64,000 nucleotides of DNA from NCBI GenBank assembly GCA_963589785.1, contig CAVAMJ010000007.1, positions 1-64,000 on the forward strand. The letters run 5' to 3'. A program made the position numbers and the translations under genes. Source of the stretch: SIG603 sp963589785. GTDB taxonomy: Bacteria; Bacillota; Clostridia; Oscillospirales; Acutalibacteraceae. The notes under the pieces are model-generated. The model ran no database searches. It saw only the letters and a program-made list of their open reading frames with translations, and was not told the DNA's origin. Every line of letters begins with the position of its first letter. Position 1 is the stretch's first letter. This document shows positions 58,800 to 64,000 of the stretch, piece after piece.

Positions 58800-59612
58800 A
58801 TGGATAACAGACCGATAGGCGTATTCGATTCCGGTCTCGGCGGCTTAACAGCCGTCAAGGAATTAAAGCGTGTTCTTCCGAACGAGAGCATAATTTACTT
58901 CGGAGATACGGGACGAGTACCGTACGGTACTAAAAGTGCCGAAACAATAGTCAAATTCGCAAAGCAGGATATGAATTTTCTGCTTCAAAATAACGTAAAA
59001 GCAATCGTTGCCGCTTGCGGTACGGTTTCATCAACAGCGAGCGAGGTAGGAAACAGCCTTCCTGTCCCCTATATTGATGTTATCACTCCTACCGCAAAAG
59101 CCGCCGCCGACTACACCAAGAACGGAAGAATAGGAATTCTCGGAACTCCCGCTACAATAAAGAGTGGCTCATTCGTAAAAAAGCTAAACGAAATTAACCC
59201 AGAGCTATCTTTGTTCACAGAGGCTTGTCCTCTTTTCGTTCCTCTTGTAGAAAACGGATTTATCACAATCGGTGACGAGGTCACATCGCTTGCCGCAAGA
59301 AGATATTTGACGAGAATAAATGCCGAAAAGGTAGACACCGTCATTCTCGGCTGCACTCACTTTCCGATTATCAAATGGGCAATCGGAAATGCCGTGGGCG
59401 AAAAGGTTAAGCTTATAGACAGCGGCAAGGAAACGGCAAGATATGTAGCAGATATTCTTGAAAGCAAAGATCTTCTCTGCGAAGAAAACCACAAAGCCGA
59501 GTACAAATACTTCGTGAGCGACTCGACAGAGGGCTTCACAAGTGTTGCGGAGATTTTCCTCGGCGGATACATTGACGGGGAGACGCAAAGAATTGATATC
59601 GAAAAATACTGA
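58800..59612 (+). CDS. murI: Glutamate racemase
   Basis: A 270-residue enzyme that supplies D-glutamate for peptidoglycan. I-G-V-F-D-S-G-L-G-G-L-T is the family start, with catalytic Asp. The first catalytic Cys lies in V-A-A-C-G-T-V-S-S, where most racemases have A-C-N-T; the Asn-to-Gly change is unusual. The second catalytic Cys is in L-G-C-T-H-F-P. ATG 58800 is preceded by GAATGAGGTAATTC. It is co-transcribed with ddl and overlaps the start of the DUF1934 gene. Confidence 0.94.
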   Translation: MDNRPIGVFDSGLGGLTAVKELKRVLPNESIIYFGDTGRVPYGTKSAETIVKFAKQDMNFLLQNNVKAIVAACGTVSSTASEVGNSLPVPYIDVITPTAKAAADYTKNGRIGILGTPATIKSGSFVKKLNEINPELSLFTEACPLFVPLVENGFITIGDEVTSLAARRYLTRINAEKVDTVILGCTHFPIIKWAIGNAVGEKVKLIDSGKETARYVADILESKDLLCEENHKAEYKYFVSDSTEGFTSVAEIFLGGYIDGETQRIDIEKY

Positions 59613-60069
59613 TAAAAAGAAGCTTAAAGAGGACTTTGTCATCCGTGTGACGGGCACTCAGCACTACTTTCCTCACGGAACAGAGGGCGAGTATGACGAC
59701 AAGGTCGAAATTGATACCCTTGGTGCTTACTGCATCAGACCAAGCGGCAAGAAGATAATTTCTTACCGTGGAATGGACGAGAACGCAGATAACGGGCCGC
59801 TGACAATAGTCAAGGTCGAAGACAACAAGCTCACCATGACTAAGACAGGCGATCACACCGAGCTTTTAGTCGAGCCGGGCAAGCTGAATGTCTGCGCTTA
59901 TGACACTCCTTACGGCGCACTCACGCTTGGAGTTCAGGCTCACGGCTTGGATCAGAAGCTTGACGAGAACGGCGGCAGTCTCAAATGCACCTACAGCATA
60001 TATATCAACAATATGATTTCATCGAGTAACACTCTCGAAATTCAAGTAGAAAAAGCAAATTTAGAATAA
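59593..60069 (+). CDS. DUF1934 family protein (YwiB-like)
   Basis: A 158-residue beta-barrel, lipocalin-like protein of the DUF1934 family, function unknown. V-R-V-T-G-T-Q is the family start. A later stretch reads Y-D-T-P-Y-G-A-L-T-L-G-V-Q-A-H, and the C-terminal Y-S-I-Y-I-N-N is also typical. The best start is TTG 59593, 11 bases after GGGGAG, inside the end of murI (20-base overlap). There is no ATG near the family N terminus. DUF1934 genes commonly sit next to argS, as here (15 bases). Confidence 0.85.
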   Translation: MISKNTDKKKLKEDFVIRVTGTQHYFPHGTEGEYDDKVEIDTLGAYCIRPSGKKIISYRGMDENADNGPLTIVKVEDNKLTMTKTGDHTELLVEPGKLNVCAYDTPYGALTLGVQAHGLDQKLDENGGSLKCTYSIYINNMISSSNTLEIQVEKANLE

Positions 60070-60084
60070 GTGAGGACAAAATAA

Positions 60085-61797
60085 ATGTCTAAAATAGTAT
60101 CAACAGCAAAATTACAGCTGGAGAACCTTATAAAGGACGGCTTTAATGCCGCAATCAGCGCAGGCGAGCTTCCTGAAGCAGAAATTCCTGTATTCACACT
60201 CGAGAAACCCGCTGACCGCACACACGGCGACTGGGCTACAAACGCAGCCATGGCCGGCGCAAGAGCATTCCATGCCGCTCCGAGAAAAATTGCCGAGGCT
60301 GTCACATCTCACATGGATCTTGACGGCACATACTTCGAGAAGTTCGAGATTGCAGGTCCCGGATTCATCAACTTCTTCCTCTCTCCTAAATTCTACGGAG
60401 ATGTTTTGAAGGATATCAACACTCTCGGTGACGACTACGGAAAGTCAAATTTCGGCGAGGGCAAGAGAGTTTTGGTTGAGTTCGTTTCTGCCAACCCGAC
60501 AGGTCCTATGCACATCGGTAACGCAAGAGGCGGTGCTATCGGAGACTGTCTCGCTAGCGTTCTCGAAGAGGCTGGTTATGATGTCGACCGTGAGTTCTAC
60601 GTCAACGATGCGGGAAATCAGGTTGCTAAGTTCGGACTTTCTCTCGATATGAGATATAAGCAGCTTTTCGATCCTAACGGCGGCGAGCCAAGCCCTGATG
60701 ACTCTTATCTCCCGGAGGACTCTTACCACGGACAGGACATCATCGACCACGCTAAGAACTTTGCCGCAATCAACGGCGACAAGTACATCGGCGTAAGCGA
60801 AGAGGAGCGCCGTCAGGCACTTATCAACTACGCTCTTCCGCTTAACATTAAGGCACTTGAAGAAGACCTCAAGAAGTACCGCATCGTCTATGACAGATGG
60901 TTCCTTGAGAGCAGTGTGCACAAGAGCGGCGATGTCGACAAGGTTATCGATACTTTGACAGAAAAGGGCTACACCTACGAGCAGGACGGTGCAGTTTGGT
61001 TCAAGGCTACTGAGTTTGGAAACGAAAAGGACATCGTTTTAAGAAGAGAGAACGGCTTCCCGACATACATCGTACCTGATATTGCTTATCACTACGACAA
61101 GCTTGTTACTCGTGGCTATGACAAGGCTATCAACATTTGGGGCGCAGACCACCACGGATATGTTCCAAGACTCAAGGGTGCTCTCACAGCTTACGGCGCA
61201 GACGCATCAAAGCTTGACATCATCCTCATGCAGATGGTTAGAATTTTAATCGACGGTCAGCCCGTTAAGCAGTCCAAGCGTTCGGGTAAAGCAATCACTC
61301 TTCACACACTTCTTGAAGAGGTTCCGATCGATGCAGCAAGATTCTTCTTCAATCTCCGCGAAGCAAACTCAATGTTCGACTTCGACTATGACCTCGCAGT
61401 TTCTGAGTCAAGCGACAACCCTGTCTATTATGTCCAGTATGCTCACGCAAGAATTTGCTCAATTCTTCGCGGTCTCGAGGAGGACGGAGTTAAGTTTGAC
61501 GAGGTAACAAACGATCAGCTTAAGCTTCTCACAGCAGAGGAGGAAATCGAGCTTATCAATGCTCTTTCGGCATATACGGACGAGGTTATTTCAGCAGCTA
61601 AGGCTTATGACCCTTCGAGAATCACAAAGTATGTTGTCAACGTTGCAACTCTCTTCCACAAGTTCTACAACGCTTGCCGTGTAAGAGTCGAGGACAACGA
61701 CCTCATGCAGGCAAGAATTTACCTCTGCAAGGCTACAAAAACAGTTATCAAGAATGTTCTCGAGATGTTCAAGATTACAATTCCCGAGAAGATGTAA
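60085..61797 (+). CDS. argS: Arginyl-tRNA synthetase
   Basis: A 570-residue class I synthetase. An N-terminal Add1 domain (about 1-110) precedes the HIGH motif in S-A-N-P-T-G-P-M-H-I-G-N-A-R-G. The region P-V-K-Q-S-K-R-S-G-K-A takes the place of KMSKS, and the C-terminal DALR anticodon domain covers about 450-570. ATG 60085 follows GTGAGGAC. Last gene of the unit, closed by a strong terminator. Confidence 0.97.
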   Translation: MSKIVSTAKLQLENLIKDGFNAAISAGELPEAEIPVFTLEKPADRTHGDWATNAAMAGARAFHAAPRKIAEAVTSHMDLDGTYFEKFEIAGPGFINFFLSPKFYGDVLKDINTLGDDYGKSNFGEGKRVLVEFVSANPTGPMHIGNARGGAIGDCLASVLEEAGYDVDREFYVNDAGNQVAKFGLSLDMRYKQLFDPNGGEPSPDDSYLPEDSYHGQDIIDHAKNFAAINGDKYIGVSEEERRQALINYALPLNIKALEEDLKKYRIVYDRWFLESSVHKSGDVDKVIDTLTEKGYTYEQDGAVWFKATEFGNEKDIVLRRENGFPTYIVPDIAYHYDKLVTRGYDKAINIWGADHHGYVPRLKGALTAYGADASKLDIILMQMVRILIDGQPVKQSKRSGKAITLHTLLEEVPIDAARFFFNLREANSMFDFDYDLAVSESSDNPVYYVQYAHARICSILRGLEEDGVKFDEVTNDQLKLLTAEEEIELINALSAYTDEVISAAKAYDPSRITKYVVNVATLFHKFYNACRVRVEDNDLMQARIYLCKATKTVIKNVLEMFKITIPEKM

Positions 61798-61814
61798 TTC
61801 TTTATAAATCTAAA

Positions 61815-61856
61815 AAATCAGCTTATTCACAATTCCGAATAGGCTGATTTTCTTTT
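61815..61856 (+). terminator. Intrinsic terminator after argS
   Basis: Stem AAATCAGCTTATTC / GAATAGGCTGATTT (14 bp, one wobble), 8-base loop, then TCTTTT. Confidence 0.9.
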
Positions 61857-61869
61857 ACAAAAACAAAAA

Positions 61870-61895
61870 GGTGCGAACTCAAACGAATTCGCACC
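61870..61895 (-). terminator. Intrinsic terminator after ectB-like gene
   Basis: Minus strand stem GGTGCGAA / TTCGCACC (8 bp, extendable with one mismatch), loop of 10 bases, then TTTTTGTTTTTG. Confidence 0.88.
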
Positions 61896-61907
61896 GATTT
61901 TTATTAT

Positions 61908-63164
61908 TTACTTTTCGAGTACAGTCTTAACAGCATTTACGAAAATTTCAAGTCCCTTCTTGAGGTCCTCGTCATTAATCATAAGCTGTGGCATAATCTT
62001 TGCTACGCTGTCCTCACGGCCAGCTGTCTCAAAGATAAGTCCGTTATCAAAAGCCTCGTGGATAATCTTGACAACAGTGCCCTTCGGGAACTTGCTGAAA
62101 TCGCATCCCCAGATGCAGCCTAAGCCACGAACCTCGATATCAGGAGAAATCTTAGCCATTTCGGTTGTGAGATACTCTCTAATGAACGGTTCTCTTGCCT
62201 TTGCCATGCCCGGGACATCCTTTTCAGCAACAAGCTCGAGTGCTGCCTTAGCGGCAACAACAGAAAGCTGGAAGCCTCTGAAAGTTCCGTTGTGCTCACC
62301 CGGTGACCAAATGTCTAGCTCCGGCTTAAAGAGTGTGAGTGCAAACGGCATTCCGTAACCACCGATTGACTTTGAAAGACAAACGATGTCAGGAACAATG
62401 CCCGCTCTCTCAAACGAGAAGAAATATCCTGTTCTTCCGCAGCCTACCTGAACATCGTCGACAACGAGAAGAATTTCGTGCTTATCGCAAAGTGCACGAA
62501 GTCCCTGTAAGAACTCTGTGCTGAACGGATGAATTCCGCCCTCTGCCTGAAGTGTTTCGATGAAAATTGCTGCCGGCTTCTCAACACCAGAGTGATCGTC
62601 TGTGATGAGAGTATCAATGTAATTTAATACATCAAGACCGGGGAACATATAAGGTGCCGGAATGTGAACAACACCGCCAAGCTGTGTTCCAGCGCCTTTT
62701 CTTGCAGCCTCCTCTGTTGTGAGTGAAAGTGCACCGAGAGTCATGCCGTGGAAACATCCCATGAATGCAAAGACGGTCTGTCTGCCTGTCACCTTTCTTG
62801 CAAGCTTAAGTGCGGCTTCAATAGAGTTAGTACCTGTCGGACCCGGGAACATAACCTTGTATTCAAGTCCTCTCGGAGCGAGAATTTTCTCCTCGAAATA
62901 CTCGAGAAATTCTCTCTTCGGCTTAGTGTACATGTCCATAGCATGAGTTACACCGTCATTCATGAGGTAATCGACAACTCTCTGCTTGATATAGTCATTG
63001 TTATGACCATAGTTGAGAGCGCCTGCACCCATGAAAAAGTCAATGTACTCTTTGCCGTCCTCGTCATACTGCTTTGAGTCCTTCGATTTAACAAAAACCG
63101 ATGTGAACTTCCTGCAATAGGACCTAACTTCTGATTCGTACTCTTCGAAAGCTTTAATATTCAT
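61908..63164 (-). CDS. Diaminobutyrate--2-oxoglutarate aminotransferase (EctB-like)
   Basis: A 418-residue class III PLP aminotransferase. The N terminus (F-E-E-Y-E-S-E-V-R-S-Y-C-R) matches the EctB group, which makes L-2,4-diaminobutyrate from aspartate semialdehyde with glutamate. So do F-F-M-G-A-G-A-L-N-Y-G-H-N and M-F-P-G-P-T-G-T-N-S-I-E-A-A. The PLP lysine is in C-L-S-K-S-I-G-G-Y-G-M-P. ATG 63164 has AAGG about 10 bases upstream; ATG 63176 directly abuts that site. No ectA or ectC is beside it, so the product is not obviously ectoine. It may feed another diaminobutyrate product or use another omega-amino substrate. Confidence 0.85.
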   Translation of the reverse strand: MNIKAFEEYESEVRSYCRKFTSVFVKSKDSKQYDEDGKEYIDFFMGAGALNYGHNNDYIKQRVVDYLMNDGVTHAMDMYTKPKREFLEYFEEKILAPRGLEYKVMFPGPTGTNSIEAALKLARKVTGRQTVFAFMGCFHGMTLGALSLTTEEAARKGAGTQLGGVVHIPAPYMFPGLDVLNYIDTLITDDHSGVEKPAAIFIETLQAEGGIHPFSTEFLQGLRALCDKHEILLVVDDVQVGCGRTGYFFSFERAGIVPDIVCLSKSIGGYGMPFALTLFKPELDIWSPGEHNGTFRGFQLSVVAAKAALELVAEKDVPGMAKAREPFIREYLTTEMAKISPDIEVRGLGCIWGCDFSKFPKGTVVKIIHEAFDNGLIFETAGREDSVAKIMPQLMINDEDLKKGLEIFVNAVKTVLEK

Positions 63165-63319
63165 TTTGAATCGCATCCTTTCCGCAGCGCTTTACGAACT
63201 CAGACGGCTCCTTTTTCTGCCGTTCTTAAAAATTTCTCATATAGAGTTATCCGCAAAGCCTTTATTGAAATTCGCTTCCAAAATAAAAGCCGTTAGGCTC
63301 TTATTTTCTAAAATAGTAA

Positions 63320-64000
63320 TTAATCATCGCTTCCGCTCTCGTCAAGTGTGCCCTGGCTGAGTGCGGTTAGGTAAGCGTTGATAAACGGGTCGAGAGCACC
63401 GTCCATGACAGCGTTGATATTTCCCGTCTCATACTTTGTTCTGTGGTCCTTAACAAGTGTGTAAGGCATGAAAACATATGAACGGATCTGGCTGCCCCAG
63501 GTGATCTCCTTCTGAACTCCCTTAATATCAGAGAGCTTCTCGAGGTGCTCCTTCTCCTTGATCTCAACGAGCTTGGAGATAAGCATCTTCATAGCAACGG
63601 CACGGTTCTGGAACTGGCTTCTTTCAACCTGTGACGCTGTTACGATACCTGTCGGGATATGAATAAGTCTGACAGCTGAGGAGGTCTTGTTGACCTTCTG
63701 TCCGCCGGCACCTGAAGCACGATAAACCTCCATCTTGATATCCTCTGGAGGAATCTCAACGGAAAGGTCTTCTTCAATCTCAGGCATAACCTCCAAAGAA
63801 GAGAATGAAGTGTGTCTTCTGCCTGCGGCGTCAAACGGTGAAACTCTGACTAATCTGTGAACGCCAGCCTCACTCTTAAGGAAGCCGTAAGCGTTCTCAC
63901 CCTCAACGAGAATGGAAGCTGACTTAAGTCCCGCCTCGTCACCGTCGAGGTAATCAAGTGTACTAACCTTGAAGCCGTGTCTTTCGCCCCAACGGTTGTA
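63320..64000 (-). CDS. prfB: Peptide chain release factor 2 (3' part; 5' end outside window)
   Basis: The last 226 residues of release factor 2, which reads UAA and UGA. The codon-reading S-P-F motif is present in R-V-S-P-F-D-A-A-G-R-R-H-T-S and the G-G-Q motif in A-S-G-A-G-G-Q-K-V-N-K. The N-terminal part, including any programmed frameshift site, is outside the window. It lies 155 bases downstream of nothing else on its strand here; the ectB-like gene follows in the same direction. Confidence 0.96.
   Translation of the reverse strand, partial: YNRWGERHGFKVSTLDYLDGDEAGLKSASILVEGENAYGFLKSEAGVHRLVRVSPFDAAGRRHTSFSSLEVMPEIEEDLSVEIPPEDIKMEVYRASGAGGQKVNKTSSAVRLIHIPTGIVTASQVERSQFQNRAVAMKMLISKLVEIKEKEHLEKLSDIKGVQKEITWGSQIRSYVFMPYTLVKDHRTKYETGNINAVMDGALDPFINAYLTALSQGTLDESGSDD

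Noticed and set aside
1..64000. CRISPR array, prophage, or integrated element
   Set aside because: No regularly spaced direct repeats, cas genes, integrase or phage structural genes were seen anywhere in the window.

Overview
The window reads as chromosome of a gut-type, strictly anaerobic member of the Clostridia, most likely Ruminococcus or a close Oscillospiraceae relative. This rests on pyruvate formate-lyase without any respiratory genes, a type III glutamine synthetase, a glutamate synthase split into five genes, LL-diaminopimelate aminotransferase, a GH120 beta-xylosidase, a GH36 alpha-galactosidase, T-box and glycine riboswitches, and strong AGGAGG ribosome binding sites. The species is inference; no rRNA gene is present. 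Apart from two short decayed fragments at the left edge and one possible remnant near 51.2 kb, the DNA looks like ordinary, densely packed core genome.

Layout. 1-411: cut-off transposase-like HTH fragment abutting a foreign-looking coding remnant. 0.4-9.5 kb: malic enzyme, HAD phosphatases, GNAT, release factor 1, DUF951, a MATE pump, GH120 beta-xylosidase, Fe-S flavoprotein. 9.6-16.5 kb: purine permease, a large beta-helix lipoprotein, polyphosphate:AMP phosphotransferase, and an aldo/keto reductase behind a MerR-type promoter. 16.6-24.3 kb: pflB-pflA, a second MATE pump, a TAXI binding lipoprotein/GltS/60-residue protein operon, tRNA-Leu. 24.4-29.3 kb: an FtsX-type ABC exporter and dapL. 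29.3-40.2 kb: nitrogen assimilation (split GOGAT operon ending in purF, divergent glnN, then an AmtB-PII fusion). 40.5-57.2 kb: thrS with T-box, a coiled-coil protein, coaD, rsmD, uvrC, YitT, alpha-galactosidase, mgtE, two degV paralogues, glnS, gltX, NUDIX. 57.2-64 kb: tandem glycine riboswitch, ddl-murI-DUF1934-argS, an ectB-type aminotransferase, and the 3' part of prfB.

Most striking observation. The three nitrogen-assimilation transcription units (split GOGAT, glnN, amtB-PII) each have an intrinsic terminator in the leader. Each terminator is overlapped on its 5' arm by a 5-bp hairpin with a six-base loop of the form AA(A/C)GGN (AAAGGT, AACGGG, AAAGGC). The loops match the A1/G4 hexaloops bound by ANTAR-domain antiterminators, and the hairpin and terminator cannot form together. 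This points to one antitermination regulon for glutamine and glutamate synthesis and ammonium uptake, although the second hairpin of classical ANTAR targets is not visible.

Other points: a TAXI-type periplasmic-binding lipoprotein translationally coupled to GltS rather than to a TRAP permease, followed by a tiny protein with a duplicated motif; a tandem glycine riboswitch with no glycine gene behind it; a MerR-type 19-bp-spacer promoter; and long palindromes upstream of pflB.
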